Below are positions 44,969 to 56,617 of a stretch of 64,000 bases of DNA, piece after piece. The position numbers and the translations under genes are program-made. This stretch comes from Macrobrachium rosenbergii (lineage: Eukaryota > Arthropoda > Malacostraca > Decapoda > Palaemonidae), in assembly GCF_040412425.1 (NCBI RefSeq), contig NC_089781.1, forward strand, positions 53,847,986-53,911,985, written 5' to 3'. Under the pieces are notes generated by a model, which saw only the letters and a list, made by a program, of their open reading frames with translations, did not search any database and was not told the DNA's origin. Each line of letters starts with the position of its first letter. The stretch's first letter is position 1.

Positions 44969-45970
44969 ATTTGAAACCATGTTCAAAAAATCAAGTCCTG
45001 AGGTGATCTGATAGTCAGAATTAGAAAAAAAACAAAAACATTGAAATAGAAGATTAGACAGCTTAAACAAAAAGTTGATAAATCACAACCTTTATACAAA
45101 GCAAATTGTTGAGTTTAATAAAGGTTTGAAACTTGCAACCCTAGACACAAATATAAAGAACGACTATGGGGCCATGTACTCAGTGTCAGTTGAGCACCTG
45201 CCAGCTTATCTTTCCTAGGAATGATGCCCATCACTTTCTTCTAACCCCCCCCCCATGATGAAGCATGAAAAAAATTGCTACACGGCAATGAAGACTGAGT
45301 ATTCCTTGATAAGCTTAAACAAACTTACCGGGAAGACAATGACAACCCCTCCAATTTCAGGCAATGCAATGCCAACTTGAGTTATAGCAAGGATTGACTG
45401 GTGCAAACAACTGGCACAAAATTAAACAGTGAAAAGTGCATTTTTGTCAATATCATCTAATACCTTTTCTATATACACACACACACATATATATATATAT
45501 ATATGAACTGATTATGTAGAATTTCATGTTTGAAACATAACAGAAAATCTGCTAGTTGTTTGTACGTCTTTGTGATTAGAGAGTAACAAATAGGCATACT
45601 GCTGAGTCGTCGTACGCCATATGATCGTTGGGGTTTGGCGTGGGTAATTCAAATGAGTGCCATATATTGAAGACCCTTATTGGTTCCTTTCGATTATAAG
45701 AGACCAATCAGCTGAGGTCTATGACCTAAGCAAGTTCAATTTGAAAAGTAAAGATTAGTAGGGGTTTAGCGGTCGACGGGCTAACAAGCGTGTCTGATAG
45801 ACAGTGATGGCTCTTGTCACCTCAGAGTACCTTCCGACTATAATTGCATAACTAAGTAGCGTAATATTAGCAACAGGGTCCTGTGTAACTATTAAGGAAA
45901 ATACATGTGTTAATTGTATCTTACGCATTTTAAATGTACTGGTAGAACCTTTACATAACTGAGAATCAGG

Positions 45971-45972
<2 letters not shown>
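44969..45972. other. spacer, nothing recognised
   Basis: A short (CA/TA)n run is at 45,476-45,504. A segment at 45,600-45,850 is less AT-rich and contains ATTGG and CCAAT boxes (near 45,681 and 45,711), but no ORF or LTR partner was found. Confidence 0.4.

Positions 45973-46061
<89 letters not shown>
45973..46061. repeat. (TA)n microsatellite
   Basis: Uninterrupted TA array abutting the 3' end of the inverted PLE B fragment. Confidence 0.95.
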
Positions 46062-46064
<3 letters not shown>

Positions 46065-46936
46065 CAACAACAAGCAGGAGTCCAAAGAAGACGGCAGTCA
46101 ACAAAACAGTTGCATATTTATTAAGAAACGTTTCGTGTTACTTAAACACATCATCAGTCTGTAAAATTGAAAAATACACATTAATTCTCTAATTTAAAAT
46201 AAAAGCTAAATTAAAAACGGCAGTTACATTCTTTAAAATTACAACATACATAAAAAGTAAAAGAAAGGAGATTTTTCTAAGTCTACCTGATCAATAGAAG
46301 GGGAAAGACGAAGTGGGACCACAAGCTCAGGCATGCCCAGAGTATACTTAGGCCAAGGCAGAGGAGAAGAAGACACGTTGGAGTTTAAAAGAGGTGCATG
46401 CCGTTTAATAAACAAAGACTCAAGGGTCGTTAAGTAAGCTGATTGTTTGGTAGTTCCCAGGATGGAAAAATGTTTTTTTATCTATATTAACCTTGCATTT
46501 AACGGCATGATTTCTAATACTAGAAAATTCGGGATTAGTTATTCGTGAGCCAGTTCTGTAGCTCAGACCTAAGTGGCTATAATAACGGACCTGCAACATT
46601 CTCTTTGATGAGCCAACATAACTACCAAGACATCTTGGGCATTCAAATTTGTAAATAATATTGGACTTCATAAAGGTCTGTAGCTTGTCCTTATAATTAA
46701 AAAAGCCGCCAATCTTTAGTGGATTCATAGGTATTAAATTGAGTTTTAGGAATCCAAACTCTTTTTCAATGATTTGTTTGACTTTGGATCTAAGAAAGTC
46801 AGAGTGCGTAAATGGTATCGTAGCGTACATAGTCAATTTAGGAACATTACATTTCACAATAGAATCAGAAAAGTTACGTGCTACAATCTTGTTAACTATG
46901 TTATAAAAAAGTCTTTGTGGATATGAATTTTTGGTA
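46062..46936 (-). mobile_element. PLE B, inverted 3' fragment (pseudo-LTR)
   Basis: The minus frame 46,857-46,420 encodes FMKSNIIYKFECPRCLGSYV, the GIY-YIG core of lineage B, followed by SHLGLSYRTGSRITNPEF. It matches 47,995-48,480 of the plus-strand copy. The 3' tail runs to a hammerhead-like core at 46,125-46,165. The turnover point to the plus copy is about 46,937. Confidence 0.85.
46125..46165 (-). ncRNA. hammerhead-ribozyme-like core, PLE B
   Basis: Minus strand: CTGATGA (46,157-46,151), stem II GTGTT-TAAGT-AACAC, GAAA (46,134-46,131), then CGTTTC, giving a self-complementary ACGT for stem III. Flanking AGA and TCT could form a short stem I. Both catalytic boxes match consensus. Confidence 0.6.
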
Positions 46937-46937
46937 A

Positions 46938-47810
46938 ATGAATAAACAAGACTATCTACATAAAGTTAATTCAATACTTTCTGATAATACAAAATTTTTA
47001 CTGATTGGAGAACCTAGCTTCTTAGAAATCTACAGAAGGGAAGATAAGATTAATAGATTCTTTAGAAAGTTTAAGAAAGATAACATCTTAAATGAAGAAA
47101 CCTTCCAAAAATTGTTTGTTACAGGGTCATCGTTTGGCATTTTGTATGGGCTCCCTAAGATCCATAAGGATGGCATACCTATCAGACCAATTATGTCTCC
47201 GTATAATAGCCCTTCCTATAATATCTCTAAGTACTTAGTTCACTTATTAAATGATTTCTCAGTATCCCAGTTTGCGCTAAAAAATGGCTTTGACTTCCAA
47301 CAACAAACAGTACATCAGGATGGTGATTTATATATGGCCAGTTTAGACGTTGAGTCGTTATTCACAATTGTGCCAGTCTCCGAAACTATTGAGATTATTC
47401 TGGACAAAGTTTTTTATGAGAGTGGTGTTATCTTTCACGGTTTTAATAGACAACTTTTAAGTCTCTCTTGGAACTTGCAGTGCAAGAATTCTGCTTTTTA
47501 TTTTTGCAGTACAACAACAAACAACTTTACTTGCAGGTCGAGGGAGTTGCTATGGGGTCCCCATTGGGCCCTCTCTTCAAAATTTTTTATGGCACATTTA
47601 GAAGAAGAGTTTTTAAACAACTGTCCCGAATCCTTTAAACCCGTTTACTATATATGTGGATGATACTTTTGCCCTATTTAAACATTCGTGGCAATGTCAA
47701 TCTTTTCTAGATTACGTTAACTCTAGACATCCCAACATTAGATTTACTATTGAGCAGGAGACTGAGAATACACTAGCTTTTTTTAGACGTAAAAATCACC
47801 TGCTTTGACC
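46938..47810 (+). pseudogene. PLE B reverse transcriptase
   Basis: The 241-codon frame contains FGILYGLPKIHKDGIPIRPI and YMASLDVESLFTIVPVSETI, the PLE RT motifs. A frameshift after about 47,500 alters GVAMGSPLGP, which is seen in another frame (GGTCGAGGGAGTTGCTATGG region). YVDDTFALF is legible in the next frame near 47,650-47,675. ITCFDHNF near 47,795 resembles the downstream LDV region. Confidence 0.85.
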
Positions 47811-48158
47811 ATAATTTTAGTACATCAGTTTTTAGAAAGAGTACTTATACAGGCCTTGGAGGTAACTTTTATAGTTCGTGTTTCTTTTCTTTTAAAATTA
47901 ATGCCATAACGACTCTAGTTTTTAGAGCCCTCCGTTATACATCTAGCTGGGCAAATTTCCACTCCGAAATTGAATTTTTACTGGAATATTTTACCAAAAA
48001 TTCATATCCACAAAGACTTTTTTATAACATAGTTAACAAGATTGTAGCACGTAACTTTTCTGATTCTATTGTGAAATGTAATGTTCCTAAATTGACTATG
48101 TACGCTACGATACCATTTACGCACTCTGACTTTCTTAGATCCAAAGTCAAACAAATCA

Positions 48159-48539
48159 TTGAAAAAAAAAGAGTTTGGATTTCTAAAACTCAATTTAATA
48201 CCTATGAATCCACTAAAGATTGGCGGCCTTTTTAATTATAAGGACAAGCTACAGACCTTTATGAAGTCCAATATTATTTACAAATTTGAATGCCCAAGAT
48301 GTCTTGATAGTTATGTTGGCTCATCAAAGAGAATGTTGCAGGTCCGTTATTATAGCCACTTAGGTCTGAGCTACAGAACTGGCTCACGAATAACTAATCC
48401 CGAATTTTCTGGTATTAGAAATCATGCCGTTAAATGCAAGGTTAATATAGATAAAAAACATTTTTCCATCATGGGAACTACCAAACAATCAGCATACGTA
48501 GTTAAAAGTAAACATACACAAAACATGAAAAAAACTTAA
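48159..48539 (+). pseudogene. PLE B GIY-YIG endonuclease domain
   Basis: The 126-codon frame has IIYKFECPRCLDSYVGSSKR (GIY-YIG pair with CxxC) and SHLGLSYRTGSRITNPEFSG. It ends where the PLE C tail starts, so the last residues belong to the junction. A poly-A slip (GAAAAAAAAAGAG, ~48,161) interrupts the upstream reading frame. Confidence 0.85.
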
Positions 48540-49780
48540 AATAGAAAATCTGTTGAAATTAAACAATTACACTTAAATACCTTTACACATTAAAGAACCA
48601 ATAAAAGAAAACTTAAAATGCACTCAATAAAAACTGAACTTAATAAAAAGGAACTTAAAAATAAACTTAAAAGGAAGAGCAGAAGGCGCACCTCTCAGGA
48701 TGAAAGAGGAAAACACACTAAAAGAAAACGGCATAAAAACAGGAGGAGGAGGAGGCGGACAAATGTAGACAAACAATCGCATCATGCTATGAACAGGGGA
48801 ACAGCCGATGATTGGCAATTTAACGTTGGAACAATTCTTTTGATGTTAAGACTTTCCAAGAGAAGCAGTTCTCCGGGTTCCTTAGCTTGGCCAATTATTC
48901 TGAAGCTGTTGTATTTTACTGGTGTCTTGCAACTTCTAGCGTGGGATCCTATATTTGAAAGTTCGGGATTAGACAATCTGCAACCCGTACGATAACTCAC
49001 GCCCATGTGAGAATCGGCCCTGACTTTGAGGAGACGCCGAGTCGAACCAACGTAATTCCCGGAACTACATCCGGGGCACTTGTACTCATATACGACGCCC
49101 GACGTCATCAAGGGACAGAGCCGATCCTTGAAGGGAAACAAAGAACCAATGGTTTTAGGATTTTTGGTATTAATTTAATGTTAAGAGCACCAGTATGTCT
49201 TAATCGAATAATTTTAGAAAACTCCTTAGCAAAATTTTGATTGTTAGGTTAAAAAAATAAAACAGAACTATAAAAACTTGCTTGTCATTATAGTAAAATT
49301 AATACCAAAAAAATTAAAGTACATTTTAAAAATCAATCATTTAGGCATTAGAATGGTGCAAGTTTTTCTTTATTTTCAGTGTGTTTTTGTCTTTCTGTTC
49401 ATCTTGAAAGGTGATGCTGATTGATTTTTAAACCAACTTCTAATATTAATTTTACTATTGAAAAGGCTAAGACAGTAAGTTGGCTTTCCTTGATGTTTTA
49501 ACTCTTCCTTTTAAGTTTATTTTTAAGTTCCTTTTTATTAAGTTCAGTTTTTATTGAGTTCATTTTAAGTTTTCTTTTATTGGTTCTTTAATGTGTAAAT
49601 GTATGTAAGTGTGATTGTTTAATTTCAACAGATTTTCTGTTTTAAGTTTTTTTTCATGTTTTGTGTATGTTTACTTTTAACTACGTATGCTGAATGTCCC
49701 TTTTTAATTTATAACTGTAGACGATGTCCTGATGATGTGACCATGGGTCAAGAAACGCGTAGACAAATAAATGTATGTAT
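48486..49780. mobile_element. PLE C: inverted GIY-YIG fragment and plus-strand 3' end
   Basis: A minus frame at 49,141-48,782 encodes a third GIY-YIG variant (VVYEYKCPGCSSGNYVGSTR). Its 3' tail (48,683-48,488) is repeated inverted at 49,497-49,697 (about 200-bp arms). The plus part also holds an RT scrap near 49,440-49,490 (INFTIEKAKT) and ends in a hammerhead-like core at 49,725-49,765. It is another turnover between partial PLE copies. Confidence 0.8.
49725..49765 (+). ncRNA. hammerhead-ribozyme-like motif, PLE C (best example)
   Basis: Stem I TGTC (49,725-49,728) pairs with GACA (49,762-49,765). CTGATGA is at 49,729-49,735. Stem II is TGACC-ATG-GGTCA (49,738-49,750). GAAA is at 49,752-49,755. 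A self-complementary ACGCGT (49,755-49,760) gives stem III, followed by A49761 so that the cleavage triplet would be GTA. All conserved boxes are present. The very short stem III suggests activity as a dimer. Confidence 0.7.
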
Positions 49781-49844
49781 ATTCTGGATCTGTATGTGTT
49801 CCTGCGCCCTTCTCCTGCCTGCTATATTGCCCTCCGATGTGTGG

Positions 49845-49846
<2 letters not shown>

Positions 49847-49928
<82 letters not shown>
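49847..49928. repeat. (TA)n microsatellite
   Basis: TA array between the end of PLE C and the start of PLE D. Confidence 0.95.
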
Positions 49929-49929
<1 letters not shown>

Positions 49930-50004
49930 TGTAATTTCTTGTAATTTCACAATGGTCCCGTGGATGAAGTGTATAATAAGTCCTCACGTGAAAATGAAAG
50001 GAAT

Positions 50005-50052
50005 TGGTACCAAGACTTTCGACTTTTATTCCAAAGTCATCTTCAGGGTACT
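50005..50052 (-). ncRNA. hammerhead-ribozyme-like motif, PLE D left arm
   Basis: Minus strand: GTACC, CTGAAGA (50,046-50,040), stem II GACTTT-GGAATA-AAAGTC, GAAA (50,020-50,017), GTCTT, then GGTAC. Stem I GTACC/GGTAC is 5 bp and stem II 6 bp, both perfect. Stem III is minimal (A-GTC-T). Confidence 0.65.
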
Positions 50053-50081
50053 GAACAGAGTTAAGAGAATAACATATACTT

Positions 50082-51646
50082 TTGCGCAATCATGTAACGG
50101 ATGAACAATGGAATGCTATTAATGACAATGTGTACAAAGCAGTGCGATCGGTAGCAGTGGAACATCAAACTAACTTAAACAGGAAACTGGACCATTTATT
50201 TCGAGATAGTGTATTGACAACGAAAAGTAACCCGGACTTATACGTAAACCTCTCTTCATATGAACTCAGTGAGAACGAAAAACTTGTTTTAGGATTTGGT
50301 ATGAATTTTTGCTATGCTAAGAACAAAGTTGACATTTTTTCAGTAGCTAAAGGTTTCATAAACTTAGATAAAACCAAAAATGAAAAAGTAAACCCTGACA
50401 ATATTTTGATTGCGAAGGGATGTGTATACGCCGCATGTAATTCGAAATTAAAACATACTGTACCTCTGAGATTTCAGATGGCACTTGAAAGCCTACGAGC
50501 TAATAAAGATATTCATATCACTAAGGCTGACCAGTCAAACTGCATTGCTATTTTGCATTGCTAAGTAAGAATTCGTATATCGAAAAGGCCAATCAACTGT
50601 TATCCGATGAAGATACTTATGAGGAACTGTTGAGAGATCCCACCGATAAGGTTAATAAGCATTATAATAGTACTGTTAAATCCTTGTTAAAGTCCCATCA
50701 TGAACTAGCCAAAAAATTATCTGCCGTTAATGCCACTCTTCCTTATATGTATGGCACAGTAAAGATTCATAAAGAAGGTCAACCAATCAGGCCCATTATC
50801 AGTTCGATAGGCTCAGCCCCTTATCATCTGTCAAAATGGTTAGACTCTTTGTTAAATCCGCTTATAGGAAGCGTATCAAAGGCACATATTAAAAATACGA
50901 AAGATCTTATCACAAAGTTGAAAGGTAAAGATACAAATTGTAGGTTGATTAGTTTTGATGTCATTTCACTGTTCACAAAAGTGTCCATTGATGATTTGCT
51001 ACAGTTTCTACAAGAAAAAATAAACGATATTGCTATTCCTATTCCCCATCATGTTTTTATTAAGTTGATAAAGTTGTGCATCGTTGATAATACTTTCATG
51101 TTTAATGGTTCTTTTTATAGACAGATTTTTGGTTTGGCAATGGGAAGTTGTTTATCTGCAACCCTCTCAAATATATACATGGAATTTTATGAAATCAGAT
51201 ACTTACCAAATGTCATTACGTTCACTTTGACATGGTACAGATACGTCAACGACATAATATGCCGGTGGCCTTTGGATCGTGACCCCTACGAGTTTTTAGA
51301 AATTTTGAATGGCCTGGTTCCATCCATAAAGTTCAAATTGGAAGCAGAACAAAATAAAACCATACCATTTCTTGACAAAGTCGTTATGAGAACCGACAAC
51401 GGATTTAAATTCAAACTATACCGGAAACCAACAGCAGTGAATGCTTTCATTAACAACTTTTCCAGCCATCACCCCAAGATAAAACGTCCAGTCTTCTCTG
51501 GGATGTTTTTAAGAGCATACAGAATTTGTGATCCTGAAGTTTTAGCAGAGGGAAATTCAGAACATCTATGCAATTGCAGAAGAATTATGTTACCCGTCGA
51601 ATTTTATCGATGGTTGTCTCCAAAGTGCCAAGAAAACATTTTATAG
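50082..51646 (+). pseudogene. PLE D reverse transcriptase
   Basis: The N-terminal frame (50,082-50,564) has ENEKLVLGFGMNFC and HITKADQSNCIA. A one-step frameshift near 50,558 leads to a 362-codon frame with LPYMYGTVKIHKEGQPIRPI, RLISFDVISLFTKVSIDDLL, FGLAMGSCLSATLSNIYMEF and WYRYVNDIICR. YVDD has become YVND, so the polymerase should be inactive. IPFLDKVVMRTDNGFKFKLY and SSHHPKIKRPVFSGMFLRAY are the usual PLE C-terminal RT blocks. A second shift near 51,555 precedes the GIY-YIG part. Confidence 0.9.
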
Positions 51647-51702
51647 TCATGAAAGGTCAAGTAATTATGACATTGAAAATATGTTAGTTTTGCCATACCG
51701 AT

Positions 51703-52180
51703 TTGAATTTTTATCGATTGTTACGTAGCCTGAAATGTCTGAAAATAAATGTTGTTTTTAGTAATACTTCGTCTATCAAGAATTTGTTGTTTTGTAACAA
51801 ACCAGAAATGCCAGCAGGAGGGGTGTACAAAATTGATTGCTCAACTTGTAATTTACCTTATATTGGACAATCTGGTAAGGCACTAAGTAAGAGAGTCACA
51901 CAGCATAAATATAATATAATGTACGGGTTGCAACCAGCTCAAGCGCCATTTTTTGTCACGTAAGAGACTTTGAACACCCAATAGATTGGAATTCAGCTAC
52001 AGTTGTTTTTAAGAGTTCCTCGTTGCATGACAGATTGTTGGTCGAAGGATGCCTCATTAGTTCTTTTAGTAATATGAATTTGAGCGAGGGTCTTTTTAAG
52101 ATGGACGAATTGTTAAAAAGCTTTACTCTTAAGGATGCAAGAGCAAAACAAGCTGTTAGATTTCTTACAAACAGATAGTT
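51703..52180 (+). pseudogene. PLE D GIY-YIG endonuclease domain
   Basis: GGVYKIDCSTCNLPYIGQSG (51,823-51,882) is the GIY-YIG pair with CxxC. KRVTQHKYNI follows, with the conserved helix Arg and His. After a shift near 51,960, HPIDWNSATVVFKSSSLHDR and LLVEGCLI continue to a stop near 52,180. The active-site Glu is probably the one in LLVEGCLI. Confidence 0.85.
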
Positions 52181-52339
52181 TTGTACTGGTATTTGTAGTA
52201 ATTACATATTTCCACTAAGTATGTTTTTTGTTTTTTGAAGAATGTTGTTTACATACTTAAATAGCTTGTTGACGTATTTTAATTGTTATCTGTGACCCAT
52301 ATTGCTTTCTTGTATATGTTATTCTCTTAACTCTGTTCA

Positions 52340-52386
52340 GTACCCTGAAGATGACTTTGGAATAAAAGTTGAAAGTCTTGGTACCA
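52340..52386 (+). ncRNA. hammerhead-ribozyme-like motif, PLE D right arm
   Basis: GTACC (52,340-52,344), CTGAAGA (52,345-52,351), GACTTT...AAAGTT (one G-U pair relative to the left arm), GAAA (52,371-52,374), GTCTT, then GGTAC (52,380-52,384). The fold is preserved despite the substitution. Confidence 0.65.
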
Positions 52387-52415
52387 ATTCCTTTTATTTT
52401 CACGTGAGGACTTAT

Positions 52416-52578
<163 letters not shown>

Positions 52579-52580
52579 TA

Positions 52581-52938
52581 CAGTCAGTCCCGGTTTACGA
52601 AGGGGTTCCGTTCCTACACTGTGTCGTAAGCTGAAAATCGTCGTAAGTCAAAAATCGTCGAAAATCATAAAAAATCGTAAGAAAACCTTGCTTTTAATGC
52701 ATTGGGTGTATTGAAAATAATGTAAATGCATTTTTATTGAGTTTTTCATCAAAAAACCTCCAAATTTTGCTTATTCTGCTGTTTTGTAGCCATATTTCTT
52801 CTGTCGGATCGACGTTGTAAGCGTCGTAACCCTGGAACATGCTTTGTAAACCAGGAAATAATTTCTGATGAATATATTTGAAAAGCATCATAAACTCAGA
52901 ACGTCATAAGCCAGACCTGTCAAAACCTAGGGACTGCC
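52581..52938. mobile_element. second pogo-type MITE, 358 bp, TA target duplication
   Basis: The left end CAGTCAGTCCCGGTTTACGA (52,581) and the inverse of GGCAGTCCCTAGGTTTTGAC (ending 52,938) are imperfect TIRs flanked by TA. The interior has repeated TCGTAAG and CGTCGTAA motifs and no ORF. Confidence 0.65.
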
Positions 52939-53210
<272 letters not shown>

Positions 53211-53500
53211 ATGTATGTATGCATTTATAACCTTATTATCAAGTACTCTCCCATATTTTCATGCTGAAAAGTCAACTGCTTATGTGCATTTTTGCCTGCC
53301 ACTTCTTGCAGCTCAGTGCCATATCTTTCAACACCACAAACACCTCACCTTAGTAAGAGTGTGGAATATTCACATATTCCATTGTAAAAACAGTAATAAC
53401 CATTTCTTTTCTTGAGTAATCTCTTGAATATCTGGATTAATAGAGCTAAGGGCCTGCTGGATAAGGACGAAATCCAGAAAAGAGCAAGTAAAAAAAAATT

Positions 53501-53542
53501 ATGGGTGTTCAAGGGTATACGGAGTTACCCTTGAACACCCAT
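53501..53542. repeat. perfect palindrome, 17-bp arms
   Basis: ATGGGTGTTCAAGGGTA (53,501-53,517) and its exact inverse (53,526-53,542) with an 8-base loop. A single arm of the same motif is seen at about 16,972-16,990. Confidence 0.9.
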
Positions 53543-53714
53543 AGATATTTTTACTCTTTCTCACCTTACCTTGCCAATACCACACAACCGTAAACACTAT
53601 TTATGCCGATAAACAACGACCATCACACTTTAAACTGAAAAATTGATGCAGAAAGCAAGTATCTACCTTATTTTTCCAGATTTGTAACAATATAAACTAT
53701 ATAAATACACTTAA

Positions 53715-54185
53715 GAAAAACCCCTCTTTTTCTCTCATATGCAACATGCAGTACTGTAGGCTAAACAGTGATTTTCATTGTACCCAAACTGTAAAACACA
53801 TCGACTGTACAGAAAAAAAAGATTAAGCCTTTTTTCCTTGTATGTAACACGGTATGATAGTTTACACTAAAAATTATAATTTGCCCCAAATTACATCGAA
53901 CGGAAAAAAGTAAACTCCTTTTTCTCCTGTACACAACATACAGTACAGTAGGCTACACAGTATTTTTCATTTGCGCCAAACAGAAGGTACATTGTGCTGT
54001 ACACAAATAAAAAGCAAACTTTTTTCCTCTATGTAACATATGATAGTTTACAGTTTTTATAATTTTCCCCAAAATACATCGTGCGCAAAAAAGTAAACCA
54101 TTTTTACTCTCGTATGTAACACACAATATGATGAGTCTACACAAACAATTTTTATCATTTTCCCAAAATACATTGTACACAAAAA
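53715..54185. repeat. degenerate tandem repeats, five copies of ~80-104 bp
   Basis: Copies start near 53,715, 53,818, 53,904, 54,008 and 54,087. Each has an A-run, GYAAAC-like sequence, a T-rich tract, TCYNGTATGTAACA, a TTTTCATTTNNCCAAA-like block and ATACATYGTNCAC. They lie at one end of Tigger copy B. Confidence 0.7.
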
Positions 54186-54479
54186 AAATTTAACAATACT
54201 GTATAAAATACTTTTCACTCTGTCACTTACCTTTGCGCACTGCCCCTGGTGCTTACGATGGCTGGACGTTTTAAACATTTGTGAGGAAGTTTAAAACCCC
54301 ACCTCATCCTTCTCCACCAGCTCGACTGTGTTGTCAAGACCGGCATCTACTAATTGTGTCGCCTGCAACTCATGGAAAACATTAAGTGGTGAAGTGGTTG
54401 GAAGAGGTTAAAGAAGCCCTACATATTGACAAAGGCAGCAGAATACTTATTGAGCTGTGGTTCCAAGTTGAAGGACCAA

Positions 54480-55680
54480 GTTACCAAAGAAGTGGATGGC
54501 GAAAGGCTTGGGTGTGTGGGGTTTAGAATCTGAAGAATCTGTCGAGGGTACTTTGACAATACAAATGACAATTCTCCTTGGCAATGATAACCTTTTGATG
54601 CTCATGCAATTGAGCAACCATGTCCAAGGCCTTGAGGAAGCTGATTGGGTCCATATTTGGGTTCTCCAACGTCTTGATAACTGTACTGAGGGCCATACAC
54701 ATACTACTCTTGTACCAAGGCTGTCATAGAACGACCTTGCCATCATTGTCGTCGTCGTCTTCAGTCGCCTCTTCTTCACTAGCAACTGCTGCAGGTATCT
54801 CACTGTCGTAGAGAAGTTGGTAGCCAGGGTCACCACGGTTTACATCCAGCCACTCCCATAGGGAACATTGTCACCTCCAGTTGTAAGTGTGGCACAGAAG
54901 TTGTCGATTTCAAACCCCGGGAAGTCATCCAGGCAAAGCTGGAGGCCTCTATGGTGATGTCCTTTTAAGCATCGGCGAAGTTGTATATGACAGACTTCAG
55001 CAAATACTTGCAAAGATTCTTCAGTATCTGGTCCCCCCCCCGTGTATTCAAACCTTCAAACCTCCTCCTCCTCCTCCTCCTCCTCCTCCTCCTCCTCCTC
55101 CTCCTCCTCCTCCTCCTCCTCCTCCTCCTCCTCCTCCTCCTCCTCCTCCTCCTCCTCCTCGAATAGTACCATCGCCTCCTCCAGGAACTTCCTCCAGTAT
55201 AGCTGTTTCGTTGAAACAGTAACACCTTGGTCCATTGGCTGAATGAGTACAGTTATATTAAGAAGCAAATACATGACCCAAATACCTTTGTCACCAGCCA
55301 ATTGGGTTGTGTTAGGATGTGCAGGCGCATTGTCCATGAGAAGCAAATTCTTCACCCAATGTCTAGCAATGCCAAGCTCTGATGACGAATAATCTCTCAC
55401 AAAAATGTAGCCCTCTGTTAACAAAACCACATCAAGGTCGACTCCTCAACTTCCTCATAATGGCCTTTTACCATTACCTTGCAGGTTTGACTCCTGGGCA
55501 TCTTTTTACCGAATCCCGTTGCATATTTCTTCAGCTTGTCCTGGGAAGTCTTGATATCATGCAAGGTTAACAGGGCAATGACGTACTCCTTCATTATACA
55601 TGACTTGGATGAACCTTGCTTCATCATCCCAACAAGATGTAGTTTCTGTTGAAGGGTCAACACCTTCCCCATCCTCTTAA
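54480..55680 (-). pseudogene. pogo/Tigger transposase B (internal deletion, poly-Glu expansion)
   Basis: From 55,680 on the minus strand: VLTLQQKLHLVGMMKQG and SCIMKEYVIALLTLHDI (first HTH), then KKYATGFGKKMPRSQ and EESTLMWFC (second DNA-binding part). An internal deletion follows. The frame 55,430-55,056 resumes with ARHWVKNLLLMDNAPAHP (second catalytic Asp) and VLIQPMDQGV (third), then KQLYWRKFLEEAM and a run of ~33 Glu from the GAG array. GDPGYQLL near 54,830 and NMDPISFLKALD near 54,640 continue the C-terminus. Confidence 0.85.
55061..55160. repeat. (TCC)n trinucleotide array inside a transposase frame
   Basis: About 33 uninterrupted CTC/TCC units. Read on the minus strand in the transposase frame they encode poly-Glu. 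The other frames give poly-Pro, poly-Ser, poly-Leu or poly-Arg artefacts. Confidence 0.95.
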
Positions 55681-56537
55681 GAAAAGGTGGGGCCATACAC
55701 ATAATACCAAGCACCACACATAACATAGGCAGAACCTGCAACGCTGCAGGCACTGGCATGAAAGCCACATGCTCAGGAAATAGTATCACGAAGCAATCAC
55801 TTGCGAACAGTTCAAACAAGCGGCTGATTGAGCACAGAGAAGGAAAGCGGTCTTTGTTACCGAGTGCACTGATACTTTCCGTATGTAGCCAATTAGCATA
55901 CGCTATGTTCATGACACTATGTCTATCAGCCATTAAAAATTTTAAAAATTACAATGACGTATATGTTTCTGACAATAATGAGAAAGTTTACAAAACTCAC
56001 AAGTGCTTGTCCACCCCGCACCTTCTACCATACTCTTAAACTGATGACGTATCCAAATCAGCGAATCGAAAGCAATAAAAGATTTGTGTTTCATGACTTT
56101 TGAGTGAATTCATGTAGGGCAGTATCACATGTCACTTTTTTTTTTCTTTGCTTGATTTACTATACTACAATATTTCATTACAAGTTTAGTTGAATCTTGA
56201 GTATGATTAGCACACATAACATAAGAAGAGAATATTTTATCACTGTTGATATTTCATCTCTGATTACTGTAAAAATATTTAAAATTTGAATTTGTAGATG
56301 CTTACGACACTTTTTGGTATTTATAACTTAAGTCTTTTTGTCACCAATGAAAACAAGGGAGTGTGTGTGTATGTATGTACCATATGCACACGATTGCATT
56401 TATCCTTTGGGTTATAGAAATTAAAAAATGAGAAAATATAGTAAAAATATAAATGAGAATAGAATAAAATATAAATAAAAAAGTGAAAGAGTGTGTGTTA
56501 CTCTATAGGCTTCAGTATAAGTGATACCTCAGTTGTT

Positions 56538-56617
<80 letters not shown>

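Larger units (their letters stand above)
46938..48540 (+). mobile_element. PLE B, main copy (5'-truncated)
   Basis: It holds RT (46,938-47,800) and GIY-YIG (48,159-48,480). It begins inside the N-terminal RT region and is fused head-to-head with the inverted fragment on its left. The right end, at about 48,486, meets PLE C. Confidence 0.85.
49966..52422 (+). mobile_element. PLE D, nearly complete, with inverted terminal pseudo-LTR parts
   Basis: An inverted repeat of about 110 bp bounds it (49,968-50,080 and 52,312-52,420), each arm with a hammerhead-like core. Between them lie RT (50,082-51,646) and GIY-YIG (51,703-52,180). Both outer ends abut (TA)n arrays. It is the best preserved PLE here, with only a few frameshifts, but the RT active site is mutated. 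Confidence 0.9.

Noticed and set aside
54496..54811. Plus-strand ORFs opposite the Tigger C-terminus
   Set aside because: Antisense shadows; the minus strand carries the recognisable transposase tail.
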